DNA of 47,537 bases, taken from the NCBI GenBank assembly GCA_030446285.1, contig JASUSC010000005.1:1-47537 (forward strand). The letters are read 5' to 3'. The translations under genes and the position numbers were made by a program. Shown in pieces: positions 8,891 through 19,048 of the stretch (its first letter is position 1; each line of letters opens with the position of its first letter). Origin of the DNA: Eubacteriales bacterium. Lineage in GTDB: Bacteria > Bacillota > JASUSC01. The notes beneath the pieces are model-generated. The model was not told the DNA's origin. It was given only the letters and a program-made list of their open reading frames with translations, and ran no database searches.

Positions 8891-9171
8891 ATATAATCAA
8901 TATAAAAAAAAACGCCATGCGATTCAACCCCCGAAAAAAGTAAATAAGCATGTTTTCTCTTTGAGCTTTCTTTTAAAGTTCTTGAGCCTTCTTTCTTACG
9001 ATCTAAAAAAGCCGGCAGATTGTCAGCCCTTTTCTCTTAACTGGATTTTTAACCGTAGCCTGTACCCCTTCGAAAAGGTCTTGGCCTACGTTCCCAAGAA
9101 TCTGGGGCAACAAAATTAAGTTCCCCAAAGAAAAGAAACCCACCTGTTTCCCGTAGCCTCTCGGAAAGAAA

Positions 9172-9200
9172 AAAGGGAAGGTGATTGCCACCTTCCCTTT
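9172..9200 (-). terminator. Rho-independent terminator of fhs
   Basis: Minus strand AAAGGGAAGGTG-GCAAT-CACCTTCCCTTT followed by TTTC tract; 12-bp perfect stem, 11 bp past the stop. Confidence 0.93.
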
Positions 9201-9211
9201 CCGTCTCTTGT

Positions 9212-10972
9212 TTAGAAGAGACCCTTGACCGCACCCGTGTTGACGTCGATGTCGATACGGCGGAAAGCCGGGTCGGAAGAAGTACCGGGCATCAGGCTGA
9301 TGTCGCCAGCCATGGGGCAGAGGAACTTCGCGCCGCTGTAAACCAGGATGTCGCGGATAGGCAGTACCCACCCTTTGGGAACACCTTTCAGGTTGGGATC
9401 GTGGGACAGGCTCAGGTGGGTCTTGACCATCATGGTCTGATAGTCGCGGTACTTGGGATCGGACTCGAACCGCTTGGCTTTTTCCTCCGCCACCGGCGAC
9501 CAGGATACGCCATCGGCACCGTATACTTCTTTCGCGATGAGCTCTACGCGCTGACGCAGCGGCATCTCCAGCGGATACAGGAACTTGAAGTCCACTTTTT
9601 CGTTGCAGGCGTCGATAACCGCATCCGCCAGCTCAAGCGCACCTTCGCCACCCTTGAGCCAGTGCTCGGACACAGCGCACCGGACACCCAGCTCTTCCAT
9701 TCTCCGCTTAACCAGTTTAATTTCCTCTTCGGTATCAGTAAAGAATTTGTTGATGCAGACGACTGGCACGATTCCGGACTTCTTGACCACGTTGACCATG
9801 TGAATGAGGTTTTCCAAGCCCTTGTCAACCAGCTCCAGGTTTTCAGAGGTGTACTCGCTGGGAATGGGCCGACCAGGCACAACTTTGGGACCGCCACCGT
9901 GCATCTTGAGAGCCCGGATAGTGCACACCACAACGGATACGTTGGGAATGAGACCGCTCAAGCGGCATTTGACGTTCCAGAACTTCTCGAAGCCGATATC
10001 AGCAGCAAAACCGCTCTCGGTAACATGGTAATCGAACATCTTGAGACCCATCCGGTCAGCGATGATGGAGCTCTGACCGATAGCAATGTTGGCGAAGGGA
10101 CCAGCATGCACCAGCACCGGCTGACCTTCAACCGTAGCACACAGGGTGGGATGGATGGTGTTCCGCATCCAAGCGGCCATCGCACCGGCAACTTCCAGGT
10201 CCTCGCAGGTAATGGGGTTACCACGACGGTCAAAAGCGACGGTAATTTCACCGATACGCTTCCGCAGGTCAGCCAAGTCAGTAGCCACAGCCAGAATAGC
10301 CATCAATTCGGAGCTAACGGAAATGCCAAACCAGGACTGCATCGGGTAGCCGTCTTTCTTCCCGCCGAGACCAATGACGATGTTCCGCAGAGCCTGGGCT
10401 GCAAAGTCGATCACCCAGCCCATCTGGACATTTTTCGGGTCAATGTCCAGACGACGGAGACCACGCTGGGCCAGCTCTTCGTCAGTGTAGTTGGCCTCGT
10501 GCTGCATGCGGGCAGTAAGAGCAACCATAGCCAGGTTATGAGCGTTGGTAATGTCATTGATGTCGCCCGTCAGACCCAGGGAGAACTCAGTCATGGGAAT
10601 CAGGAGAGCGTTACCGCCGCCAGCAGCCGTACCTTTAATGTTCATGGTAGGACCGCCAGAAGGCTGCCGGAGAGCTCCACCAACATTTACTCCCCGCTTA
10701 CCAAGACCTTCGATTAGGCCGATGGAAACGGTGGTTTTACCTTCTCCCAGCGGAGTCGGAGTAATAGCGGTTACCTCGATGAACTTGCCGTTAGGACGGT
10801 CCTTCAGCCGCTCCATTACCTTCAGGAAGTTAATCTTGGGAGTTCTCCCGTAGGGGATCATCTCGTCCTTTTCCAGTCCCAGCTTCTCGGCCCACTCTTC
10901 ATAAGTGGGAAGATATTTCTCCGCTTCCTGGGCTATTTCCCAGTCTTTCATTTTAGTAGGATCGTACGGCAT
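9212..10972 (-). CDS. fhs: Formate--tetrahydrofolate ligase
   Basis: [50 protein letters not shown] and C-terminal [21 protein letters not shown] motifs. Confidence 0.97.
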   Translation of the reverse strand: MPYDPTKMKDWEIAQEAEKYLPTYEEWAEKLGLEKDEMIPYGRTPKINFLKVMERLKDRPNGKFIEVTAITPTPLGEGKTTVSIGLIEGLGKRGVNVGGALRQPSGGPTMNIKGTAAGGGNALLIPMTEFSLGLTGDINDITNAHNLAMVALTARMQHEANYTDEELAQRGLRRLDIDPKNVQMGWVIDFAAQALRNIVIGLGGKKDGYPMQSWFGISVSSELMAILAVATDLADLRKRIGEITVAFDRRGNPITCEDLEVAGAMAAWMRNTIHPTLCATVEGQPVLVHAGPFANIAIGQSSIIADRMGLKMFDYHVTESGFAADIGFEKFWNVKCRLSGLIPNVSVVVCTIRALKMHGGGPKVVPGRPIPSEYTSENLELVDKGLENLIHMVNVVKKSGIVPVVCINKFFTDTEEEIKLVKRRMEELGVRCAVSEHWLKGGEGALELADAVIDACNEKVDFKFLYPLEMPLRQRVELIAKEVYGADGVSWSPVAEEKAKRFESDPKYRDYQTMMVKTHLSLSHDPNLKGVPKGWVLPIRDILVYSGAKFLCPMAGDISLMPGTSSDPAFRRIDIDVNTGAVKGLF

Positions 10973-11282
10973 TCGCTAACCTCTCCCTTCGTTTTATTTT
11001 TTTATTTTTTCACAGGCCTCTCCTAACCTTCCCCCACCTGCGTCCTCCCCACCTCCCTTCAATTACACGCAGGATCAACACACCTTATGCCCTTTCCTAA
11101 AAGCCGGAAGAACCTTTCCTCCTCGTGTTTTGTGACTTAACTTACATTCTAGTATCTAACTTATAGTTATTCGCTGTCCAAGGCAAAACTCCTGCTGGTA
11201 AAGAAAAAATATTTGCAAAATTAAAATCGCAAACAATTATCGACAAAAAGGAAATAGTCGTTATTATCAAGTACAAGGGAAG

Positions 11283-11675
11283 TTATTCTCTTTTTGCTTG
11301 GGCTTTGGCTACAAATTTTTCCGTTTCGACAATATAGCGGGTATGTTCTCCCTCGCCAATGAGGTCCTTGCCGTCATAAGCCGTTACTTTAAACTTGAGT
11401 TTGCGTCCGTCGACCTCCACCAGTTCCGACCTGGCCACTACTTCCATTCCCACCGGGGTTGCCGCCAAATGCTTCACTTTTACCTTGGTCCCCACCGTCG
11501 TCATTCCTTCCGGCAGAAAGGGCTGGACCGATTCAAGAGCCGCTTTTTCCATCAAGGCAATCATCGCCGGCGTTGCCAAAAACGGCACGTTGCCGCTTCC
11601 GTGAGTTATGGCTGTATTAGCCTCTGAAACCACCGTCCTGGCTTCCCCCAGGATCCCAGGCTTGAGTTCGCTCAT
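11283..11675 (-). CDS. Hotdog thioesterase, fluoroacetyl-CoA thioesterase (FlK)-like
   Basis: VPFLATPAMIALMEKAA...VKHLAATPVGMEVVARSEL; conserved T/E/H positions of the family. Confidence 0.85.
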   Translation of the reverse strand: MSELKPGILGEARTVVSEANTAITHGSGNVPFLATPAMIALMEKAALESVQPFLPEGMTTVGTKVKVKHLAATPVGMEVVARSELVEVDGRKLKFKVTAYDGKDLIGEGEHTRYIVETEKFVAKAQAKRE

Positions 11676-11756
11676 AAACTCGCGCCTCCTTTCACTAATT
11701 TAAAGGTTTATTCGTCACAAAGAAACAAAATCCTGCCTGACCACACATAACCACTA

Positions 11757-12821
11757 TTAATTTTCAACCAGTCTGCCGCCGCCGTGCCCTGCAGCCACCC
11801 ATTTCCAGGGAGCCTTAGTTCCAGTGTATTCTTTCTCCGCCACCACCTGCCAGCGCTCTCCCTGCCAGCGGAGAAGGGTCATTTTTCCATCTCCTTTATC
11901 TTCGGGTTTATCCCAGGGCCGGTCGCGGAAAAGCAGCAACCATTCCGGCGGGCCGTCCTTGGACAGCAAAGGCACTAGTCCCCAGAAATACGGCGTCTTC
12001 CTCTCGTTCAACGTTGCCACGAGACTCCTGTCAGCCAGAACCCGCCGCCGCTGTTCTAACAACCAGTTTAGATCATAGTTTTCCGGTGGAACCATAACCG
12101 GCGTGAAATTTATGTCTAAAAGAGGAAAGCGCTCCCTCACCGCCCGGTGCCACTGTTCCACCCGTTCCGGGCTCATAGCAGAAAAGTGTTCGATGTAGTG
12201 GTAAAGGGCTAGTTCTGCTTCCTGCAGAGGGTAAGCCCAAATTCCTCCAGAGAGAGTAAAACCTTTTACATGGGTATAAGCCGGACCGCTCACTATATAC
12301 CGACCTTTGTTGCGCTCGTCGCTGTAGTCTTTTGCTCCCCCTTTTGCTACAGCGTAATCCATGTCAGCATGCTGTTTCCAGACCCATTCCTGAACACCTG
12401 GAGGAACTTTGCCAGTATAACGATACTTCCCTTCAGGGTCAAAAACTTCGATAAAGCCTAAGCTCTTGTTCGTGTACTTAAGGGGCACATCGGGTTTTTC
12501 CGGAGCATAGGCATAGAGAATTCCCGTGTCCTTTCCGTTCGGCATTGACCAGTCAGCCTCTTGAGGATAACCGTAACCGGGGTAGTCCTTGTCCAAACGG
12601 GGAAACACTTCCTGCTCCTTGGGATCCCGGTAGGGTACGTAAAGCATGGTGTAACCATTGGTGGTAGTATACTGGAAAAAGGTCGGTTTGGAATCTGGCA
12701 GGGGCCAGATCGCCAATTTTTCCCCCTCTTTTTTCTCACTTTTTGCCCCGGCACAGCCGGCAGTAATTACGATAAACACCAGCAGGAAAAGTGCGTGTCG
12801 CAGTAGTCTTTTCAATACCAT
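11757..12821 (-). CDS. Uncharacterised lipoprotein
   Basis: Signal peptide with lipobox ITAGC; start overlaps the end of the radical SAM gene by 10 bp. Confidence 0.8.
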   Translation of the reverse strand: MVLKRLLRHALFLLVFIVITAGCAGAKSEKKEGEKLAIWPLPDSKPTFFQYTTTNGYTMLYVPYRDPKEQEVFPRLDKDYPGYGYPQEADWSMPNGKDTGILYAYAPEKPDVPLKYTNKSLGFIEVFDPEGKYRYTGKVPPGVQEWVWKQHADMDYAVAKGGAKDYSDERNKGRYIVSGPAYTHVKGFTLSGGIWAYPLQEAELALYHYIEHFSAMSPERVEQWHRAVRERFPLLDINFTPVMVPPENYDLNWLLEQRRRVLADRSLVATLNERKTPYFWGLVPLLSKDGPPEWLLLFRDRPWDKPEDKGDGKMTLLRWQGERWQVVAEKEYTGTKAPWKWVAAGHGGGRLVEN

Positions 12822-14098
12822 CCCTCCTTTAATTTTTTCTTCTCCCTGCCCCGGGGACGGCTGAAATTGCCAATCTTCACCTCGGGCAATTCCCGCTGCA
12901 GGAGGTCCACCATGGCTCCCACTCCTATTCCTTTCTCCTGCGCCCGGGGTAGCCGCGAAAACAAATAATCGGGATCTATGTTCAGATTGCGCAGTTGAAC
13001 CATATTAACCCCCGTCTCCCGGATAAACTCCACCAGCGCTCTTATCTCTTTTGGTCTGTCCGTTAAGCCCGGCATGGTAAGAAGGTTCAGAGAAACGTAT
13101 ACTCCTGCCTTCCGGGCTTCCCGGATACTAGCCTTTACATCCTGGAGGGAATAATTGCGGGGGCAAAAATAAGCCCGAAAAACTTCTTCCCGGGCAGAGA
13201 TAAAACTCACCCGCATGGTATCCAGTCCGGCATCTACCAAAGCTGCGATTCCAGCGGTATGGCCGCCGTTGGTATTGATGTTAATAGTTCCGGCCGACGT
13301 TCTCTTTCTTATCTCTTTTATCGCCGTGGCCAACAAAGGCGCCTGTAAGGCCGGTTCTCCCTCGCAACCCTGGCCGAAACTGATTATGGCCTCTTCCCCT
13401 TCGCTCAAGTGCTTCCAACCGACTTCCACTATTTCTTCCCAAGTCGGCAGGAAATCAATTCTGCTCTGGGGCGCGGGACAGCACTCCGCCGGCTGGAAGG
13501 AAATACAGCCAAGGCAACCGGCGTTACACACCGGCGAAGAAGGTATCCCCCCCTCCCAGCGGCGATAAAAAATGTTCTGCGCCGTGAAACAATTGTACTC
13601 GAGGGCACAACGAGCCAGATGTTTTAACAGCCGGTTACCAGGCATCTCCTGTCGCCGCCGCTCGATCAGCCGGGGTAGTTGGGGAGTCGAATAATAACAA
13701 GGGTCCCACCGCTCGGGATCATCGGTCCGCCTGGCCGCCACATAAAACCCGTCCTCCCGCCAAGCTACAGCGGTAAAGCCGAAGAGGGGCAGGGGCTGGG
13801 CTTCCCTGCGCGCATAAGCTGGGAGATAAAGACGGGTAAAGCCCTGAGGCAGAAGAGCAGCCACCGCATACACCTTTCCCCAGCCCCGGTACGGGTCCCG
13901 GACCACTTCCTGCAGCTTCCCCCGCCGGTCAAAACCGAGGGGTCTTCCCTGCGGCACCAGCACCAGGGTTGCCCCCGGCGGAAGGGGTATTAGCTCCTCT
14001 TCGCTGAGGGGGACGATGCTATCCCCCGTCCTTCCCGCCGCCTGCAAAACCGGGTGTTCATATACCTCTCCTTTTTCATTGGCCAGGAGGAGTCGCAA
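12812..14098 (-). CDS. Radical SAM protein with about 200-aa N-terminal domain
   Basis: CNAGCLGC (CX3CX2C) cluster motif, GQGCEGEPAL, TININTNGG radical SAM features. Confidence 0.9.
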   Translation of the reverse strand: MRLLLANEKGEVYEHPVLQAAGRTGDSIVPLSEEELIPLPPGATLVLVPQGRPLGFDRRGKLQEVVRDPYRGWGKVYAVAALLPQGFTRLYLPAYARREAQPLPLFGFTAVAWREDGFYVAARRTDDPERWDPCYYSTPQLPRLIERRRQEMPGNRLLKHLARCALEYNCFTAQNIFYRRWEGGIPSSPVCNAGCLGCISFQPAECCPAPQSRIDFLPTWEEIVEVGWKHLSEGEEAIISFGQGCEGEPALQAPLLATAIKEIRKRTSAGTININTNGGHTAGIAALVDAGLDTMRVSFISAREEVFRAYFCPRNYSLQDVKASIREARKAGVYVSLNLLTMPGLTDRPKEIRALVEFIRETGVNMVQLRNLNIDPDYLFSRLPRAQEKGIGVGAMVDLLQRELPEVKIGNFSRPRGREKKKLKEGWY

Positions 14099-14102
14099 CT
14101 TC

Positions 14103-14591
14103 TCACCTCTTCCTTAAAAGCGAACGAACCACGGCTACGGCTTCTTCCGGAGTTTTTACGGGAATAAGCTGGCCGTTTTCATAGTAGGGTTTAAACTCAT
14201 CTCCCAAAGGAAAGTTAAGCAGCACAACCTTTTTTCCGCTCTTCAATGCCAAGGCTATTTCAGATAAGGTACCGGCACCACCGGGCAAAGCAATAACCAC
14301 CTGGCTGGCCAAGACGTTAATGCAGTTACGAGCATCGCCCATCCCGGTGGGAATGGGGATGTCGATGTACGCGGAAGCCTCCTCTGGATTCCTTCCCGGC
14401 AGGATGCCCACCGTCAGCCCGCCGCCTTCTTTAGCCCCGCGGGCTGCCGCTTCCATCACTCCCACTGGCCGGCCGCCGTTGAGCAGCACCCACCCTTCCC
14501 GGGCAATGAGATAGCCGGTGCGGTAAGCCAGCCGGCATACCTCCGGCGTACTCCTTTCGCCTCCGCCCATTACGCCAATTACCCTCATCAT
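14103..14591 (-). CDS. TIGR00725-type/LOG-like nucleotide-binding protein
   Basis: VIGVMGGGE, LLNGGRPVGVMEAAARGAKEGGG, ALPGGAGTLSEIALALKSGKKVVLL. Confidence 0.88.
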   Translation of the reverse strand: MMRVIGVMGGGERSTPEVCRLAYRTGYLIAREGWVLLNGGRPVGVMEAAARGAKEGGGLTVGILPGRNPEEASAYIDIPIPTGMGDARNCINVLASQVVIALPGGAGTLSEIALALKSGKKVVLLNFPLGDEFKPYYENGQLIPVKTPEEAVAVVRSLLRKR

Positions 14592-15586
14592 TCGCCTATC
14601 ACCAACACCGCTGCCCCCTGGAGTCTGCCGCTGCGGAGGTCATCCAGAGCCCGGTTGGCTTCTTCCAAAGGGTAGGGACTCACTTCTGTCCGTACCGGCA
14701 CCCGGGGAGCGATGGCGAGAAACTCTTCCCCGTCACGTCGGGTGAGATTGGCTACCGACCGCACTACCCTCTCTCCCCAGAGAATTTCATAGGGGAAAGA
14801 AGGGATATCGCTCATGTGAATTCCGCCACAAACTACCACTCCCCCTTTGACCACCGCCCGCAAAGCCACCGGCACCAGTTCTCCCACCGGCGCAAAAATA
14901 ATAGCCGCATCCAGAGGTTCCGGAGGCATCTCCGTAGAATCTCCGGCCCATACTGCCCCCATCTGCAGGGCAAACTGGCGCCCCTTTTCATCACCGGGCC
15001 GCACAAATGCAAACACCTTTCTTCCCTGCCAGCGAGCCACCTGAGCTATAATGTGGGCCGCCGCACCGAAGCCGTATATCCCCAAATTTTCCGCCTCTCC
15101 GACCATCCGGAGGGAACGGTATCCAATCAAACCGGCGCAAAGAAGGGGTGCAGCCATTAAATCAGGATAACCTTCCGGAATGGGAAAACAGAAACGGTAG
15201 TCGGCTACGGCAAACTCAGCGTAGCCCCCATCTATCTGGTATCCAGTAAAAAGGGCCCGGTCGCAGAGATTTTCCCTCCCACTTTTGCAATAGCGGCATT
15301 GCTGACAAGTCGCTCCTAACCAGGGAATACCCACCCGGTCGCCGGGAGCTATCCCCTGAACTTTTTCTCCCACTTCGCTCACCGTTCCCACAATCTGGTG
15401 GCCGGGAACGAGAGGAAGTTTGAGAGCAGGGAGCTCGCCGTCGACAATATGCAGATCGGTCCGGCATACCGCACAGGCCCGCACCCGCACCAGCACCTGT
15501 TCCGGACCAGGCTTGGGTACCGGTAATTCCATCAACTGTAAAGGCACACCCGGTTTGGTAAGAACCATAGCCCGCATTTTTCCCAC
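14588..15586 (-). CDS. Zinc-dependent alcohol dehydrogenase family protein
   Basis: VRACAVCRTDLHIVDGELP, GHQIVGTVSEVGEKV, four-Cys structural zinc loop CQQCRYCKSGRENLC. Confidence 0.93.
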   Translation of the reverse strand: MGKMRAMVLTKPGVPLQLMELPVPKPGPEQVLVRVRACAVCRTDLHIVDGELPALKLPLVPGHQIVGTVSEVGEKVQGIAPGDRVGIPWLGATCQQCRYCKSGRENLCDRALFTGYQIDGGYAEFAVADYRFCFPIPEGYPDLMAAPLLCAGLIGYRSLRMVGEAENLGIYGFGAAAHIIAQVARWQGRKVFAFVRPGDEKGRQFALQMGAVWAGDSTEMPPEPLDAAIIFAPVGELVPVALRAVVKGGVVVCGGIHMSDIPSFPYEILWGERVVRSVANLTRRDGEEFLAIAPRVPVRTEVSPYPLEEANRALDDLRSGRLQGAAVLVIGE

Positions 15587-15783
15587 CTCTCCTTTTCACC
15601 GCAACCTGCAGGATAACAAATATATTCCCCATTTCCTTATATTTTCCTGCTGTCAGCCGTCGAAAATGTGAACCCCCTCCCTGCCTCAACCTTCAGGCAA
15701 GCGGTAGAATGTCTATGAGTGACCCCAGCGTTTCTGTCCCGGACATCCTCCAGCTACCTTTAGCTGGAAGAGTAAAAATAAAA

Positions 15784-15812
15784 AGGACAACTACTCTGGC
15801 AGTAGCTGTCCT
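15784..15812 (-). terminator. Rho-independent terminator downstream of galE
   Basis: Minus strand AGGACAGCTACT-GCCAG-AGTAGTTGTCCT followed by TTTTTATTTTTA. Confidence 0.88.
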
Positions 15813-15911
15813 GGCCTCTTTCCTCGCAATTTACCTCTTCACCCCGCTTACCGGGCACTGGCACAGCCAGCTCAGTATCGATTTTTACCCTCAGATGTTG
15901 CCCTACTTCCG

Positions 15912-16940
15912 CTAAATTTCTTCTACCGCCGTCCCATAACCACAGGGGTTGTTCCGGTGCCAGTTCCAGGCCGTGGTTACTATGGAATTTAGATCAGACA
16001 AACACGGCTTCCAGCCTAACTCCTTTCTGATTCTCTCCCCGCTAGCTACCAGGATAGAAGGATCCTCCTCCCGCCGCGGGCTCACCGTACAATTCACCCG
16101 CCGGCCGGTAACCTCTTCTACCGTCCGTACCACCTGACCCACCGTATAGCCACAGCCGGTGCTGACGTTGTAAATCCGGGGCAACCCTTTCTCATATACG
16201 AGATATTCCAGAGCCAGGGCGTGCGCCGAAGCCACATCACAAACATGGACATAATCGCGCAAGCAGGTACCGTCAATAGTGGCATGGTTGTCCCCGAAAA
16301 TGGTAAACCGCTGCCGCTGTCCGAGAACGGTCTGCAAAGCCATGGGAATCAGATGGGTTTCCGGCCGATGGTCCTCACCTATATCACCAGCAGGATGAGC
16401 CCCAGCAGCGTTGTAATAGCGGAGGATGACATACCGAATACCGTGCAGGCGGTACAGCCAGTCCAGCATGCGTTCGAACATGAGCATGCTTTCGCCCATC
16501 ACATCGCCTGGGCAGGAAGGACTGTCCTCCGTCACTAGCTCCTGTTTAAAGTTACCGTAAACCGCCGCCGTAGACGAAAAGACAATGTGTTTCACCCGGT
16601 ATTTAATCATGGATCTGGCCAGGCGCATCCCTTTGACCAAGTTGTTTTCGAAATACTTCATGGGATTGGTAAGAGATTCACAAGGCACACTGTTGCCGGC
16701 CAGGTGAATGACCCCTTCAATTGAAAACTGGCGGAAAATGCTGTCCACCAATTCCTCGTCCCCAACATCCCCCCAGATAAACTCTGCTCCCTCCTGGACG
16801 GCCTGCCGATGACCCGTACTCAGGTTGTCGAGGACCACCACTTCATGCCCTTTTTCTACCAGATGCCTGACCACATGCGATCCCACATAGCCGGCTCCGC
16901 CAGTAACCAGAATTGCCAAGGGTGACACCTCTCCCCGCAA
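15912..16940 (-). CDS. galE: UDP-glucose 4-epimerase
   Basis: VTGGAGYVGSHVVRHL, SSTAAVYG, LRYYNAAGAHP, RDYVHVCDVASAH. Confidence 0.95.
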   Translation of the reverse strand: MRGEVSPLAILVTGGAGYVGSHVVRHLVEKGHEVVVLDNLSTGHRQAVQEGAEFIWGDVGDEELVDSIFRQFSIEGVIHLAGNSVPCESLTNPMKYFENNLVKGMRLARSMIKYRVKHIVFSSTAAVYGNFKQELVTEDSPSCPGDVMGESMLMFERMLDWLYRLHGIRYVILRYYNAAGAHPAGDIGEDHRPETHLIPMALQTVLGQRQRFTIFGDNHATIDGTCLRDYVHVCDVASAHALALEYLVYEKGLPRIYNVSTGCGYTVGQVVRTVEEVTGRRVNCTVSPRREEDPSILVASGERIRKELGWKPCLSDLNSIVTTAWNWHRNNPCGYGTAVEEI

Positions 16941-17058
16941 TTAAGATAATAGCAGTACTCAAAGAGATATTTTATTCAAAGAAACGACCTTCGCCAAGGT
17001 TTTTTTGCTTTTTTCGTCAGAAAAAATTAAAAGTCAGACAACTCTTCGCCGAAAGGAA

Positions 17059-17077
17059 AACCCGGCAAAGCCGGGTA
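17059..17077 (-). terminator. Terminator downstream of ferredoxin gene
   Basis: Minus strand TACCCGGC-TTT-GCCGGGTTTTCC. Confidence 0.75.
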
Positions 17078-17080
17078 CTT

Positions 17081-17272
17081 TTACTCCTCTTCTTTAATGG
17101 CCGCCGTAGGACAGCCTTCCACCGCTTCATGCGCCTCTGCTTCAAGCCCGCTGGGAACCGGATTTACTTTGGCCACCGCCTTATCATCGGGTCCCCATTC
17201 GAAAACCTCTGGACAGGTGTTAATGCAAGCTCCGCAGCTGATGCAGAGATCGTTGATAACTTCCACTCGCAT
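17081..17272 (-). CDS. Ferredoxin (4Fe-4S)
   Basis: CISCGACINTCPEVF ... EGCPTAAI. Confidence 0.94.
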   Translation of the reverse strand: MRVEVINDLCISCGACINTCPEVFEWGPDDKAVAKVNPVPSGLEAEAHEAVEGCPTAAIKEEE

Positions 17273-17276
17273 TCTC

Positions 17277-17966
17277 TTACCTCCTCCGGTTTTTACTCTT
17301 AGTATGACCTCTGTTTTTCTCTTTTATATCGGAGGAGACCCCTTTCCGGGGGCAAAGATCCGCCAGGCGGCAACTCTCACACAGAGGTTTGCGTGCCCGG
17401 CAAACCTGCCGGCCGTGATAAATTAGCCGGTGATGAGTAACGCCCCACAACTCTGGCGGAACAGCCTTTTCCAGTTCTTTTTCTACCGCTTCCGGTGTGG
17501 TGCCGGAAGCCAGGCCCAGCCGGCGGCTGACCCGGAACACATGGGTATCCACCGGAAAAGCCGGGAGCTGGAAAGCGTTGCTTAAAACCACCCCCGCCGT
17601 TTTCCGGCCTACTCCGGGAAGACGGAGCAACTCTTCCCAAGAAGCCGGTACCTCTCCGCCATATTCCTCTACTATTTTCCGGGCCAGTTCCACCAGATAT
17701 TTCCCTTTGGCTTTGTTCAAGCCAACCTTTTTGATGGCAGCAGCCATTTCCTCCGGAGAAAGGGCCGCCATTTCTGCCGGTCCGGGATATTTCGCAAACA
17801 GATCTCGGGTTACTTCGTTGACCTGCTTATCAGTGCTGCGAGCAGAGAGAACAACTGCCACCAGCAACTGAAAGGGGGTAGAAAAATTGAGGGCAGTTTT
17901 CGCTTCCGGGTAAAGCTCCTCCAACCGGTCCAGAACAGCCTTAACTCGTTCTTCCTCTCTCAGCAT
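17277..17966 (-). CDS. nth: Endonuclease III
   Basis: LPGVGRKTAGVVL HhH, VDTHVFRVSRRLGLA, C-terminal 4Fe-4S cysteines CRARKPLCESCRLADLC; ATG at 17966 preferred. Confidence 0.95.
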   Translation of the reverse strand: MLREEERVKAVLDRLEELYPEAKTALNFSTPFQLLVAVVLSARSTDKQVNEVTRDLFAKYPGPAEMAALSPEEMAAAIKKVGLNKAKGKYLVELARKIVEEYGGEVPASWEELLRLPGVGRKTAGVVLSNAFQLPAFPVDTHVFRVSRRLGLASGTTPEAVEKELEKAVPPELWGVTHHRLIYHGRQVCRARKPLCESCRLADLCPRKGVSSDIKEKNRGHTKSKNRRR

Positions 17967-19044
17967 CGTCCCTTTTCCTCCGATACTTTTCACTCAACGC
18001 CGTCGCTTCTCTGTTTATTTCTTCGCGGAGAAAAGCCGGCTCCAGTACTTCGGCTTCACTGCCAAAACTCAAAATCCACCTTTTTATTTCCTGGGTGCCG
18101 CTCACCGTGTACTCCATGCATACCCCATCTTCCTCTCGGGCAATCAGCCTCTGACTGGAGTGGTACCGGTTTTCCTCAACAAACCTAGCCGCTATGCCGG
18201 TAAATTTAACCCGAACGGTAACCTCTTCTCCCCTCGTTACCTGCCAGCTGCCTTTCATGTACTCTTCCAGAGAAAATTCCGGTGGTAACTGGAAAATTTC
18301 GCCAGTCAGCTCAACTTTTTTAATCCGGTTAACCCGGAAAATTCGCACATCATTGCGCAGATGGCACCTGCCTACCACATACCACACCCGGTCCCGCATC
18401 ATCACAGCATAGGGATCTATTTTTCTCTTGGTCACTCTGTCGTTGCTAAGAGAGTAATAAACAATGCTAATCGTGCGGTTTTCATTAACCGCCCGAACCA
18501 CTTCGTCAAAAATTGTCGAGTACCGGCTGTAATCAACAGGAGTACCCCAGCCTACGTCAAAACGCCGGTTAACCAGCTCCATAATTTTTTTCCCTTTTTC
18601 CGGAAAAGTGGAAAGCAGCTTTTCCCGCGCTCCCTGCAAAGTCCGCTCAAAGGGGGTTCCTTTCTGAACCGCCAGAGTAGAAGTACTCAACAACAGGCTC
18701 AGAGCTTCCATAGGGGTAAAATTCAGGGTAATAGAAGCAAGAGAAAAGTTACTTCCCTCTACCATCAGGTAGCAGTCCCTTTGCCGGTCATAATAGTAGG
18801 GAAAATGAAAAGCCTCTTCCAGCGTGCGGAGATCGCGAAAAATCGTTCGTTTATTTACGCCGAATTCCCGGGCCAAATCACTGGCTTTAACGGGTTTTCC
18901 ACTCTCCATATATAACATTATCTTGAGCAACCGCTGCAATTTTGGTATTTTTCCCTCCCCGGCCAATCCACACTCCCCCCTTTTAGTTTTCAAAATATTT
19001 CTTTCGACATTTTTTGCCATAATCCTTTTCTCCTGCCCGGCCAT
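17941..19044 (-). CDS. WYL-domain HTH transcriptional regulator
   Basis: N-terminal HTH (DLAREFGVNKRTIFRDLRTLEEAF) and WYL-type segment (RDRVWYVVGRCHLRNDVRIFRVNRI). Start moved to 19044 because the ORF-track start lies inside the PBP terminator. Confidence 0.9.
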   Translation of the reverse strand: MAGQEKRIMAKNVERNILKTKRGECGLAGEGKIPKLQRLLKIMLYMESGKPVKASDLAREFGVNKRTIFRDLRTLEEAFHFPYYYDRQRDCYLMVEGSNFSLASITLNFTPMEALSLLLSTSTLAVQKGTPFERTLQGAREKLLSTFPEKGKKIMELVNRRFDVGWGTPVDYSRYSTIFDEVVRAVNENRTISIVYYSLSNDRVTKRKIDPYAVMMRDRVWYVVGRCHLRNDVRIFRVNRIKKVELTGEIFQLPPEFSLEEYMKGSWQVTRGEEVTVRVKFTGIAARFVEENRYHSSQRLIAREEDGVCMEYTVSGTQEIKRWILSFGSEAEVLEPAFLREEINREATALSEKYRRKRDDAERGRTS

Positions 19045-19048
19045 AAAA

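Noticed and set aside
8874-9119. Plus-strand 81-aa ORF in the ABC-fhs intergenic region
   Set aside because: Starts inside the palindromic operator, no SD, no recognisable domain.
9185-10717. 510-aa plus-strand ORF antisense to fhs
   Set aside because: Lies entirely inside the clear fhs gene on the other strand, no SD, composition typical of antisense translation of a GC-rich conserved gene.
15709-15915. Plus-strand 68-aa hydrophobic ORF between ADH and galE
   Set aside because: No SD and it runs through the galE terminator; a minus-strand frame (NLAEVGQHLRVKIDTELAVPVPGKRGEEV...) also reads open but lacks a start codon. Neither is supported.
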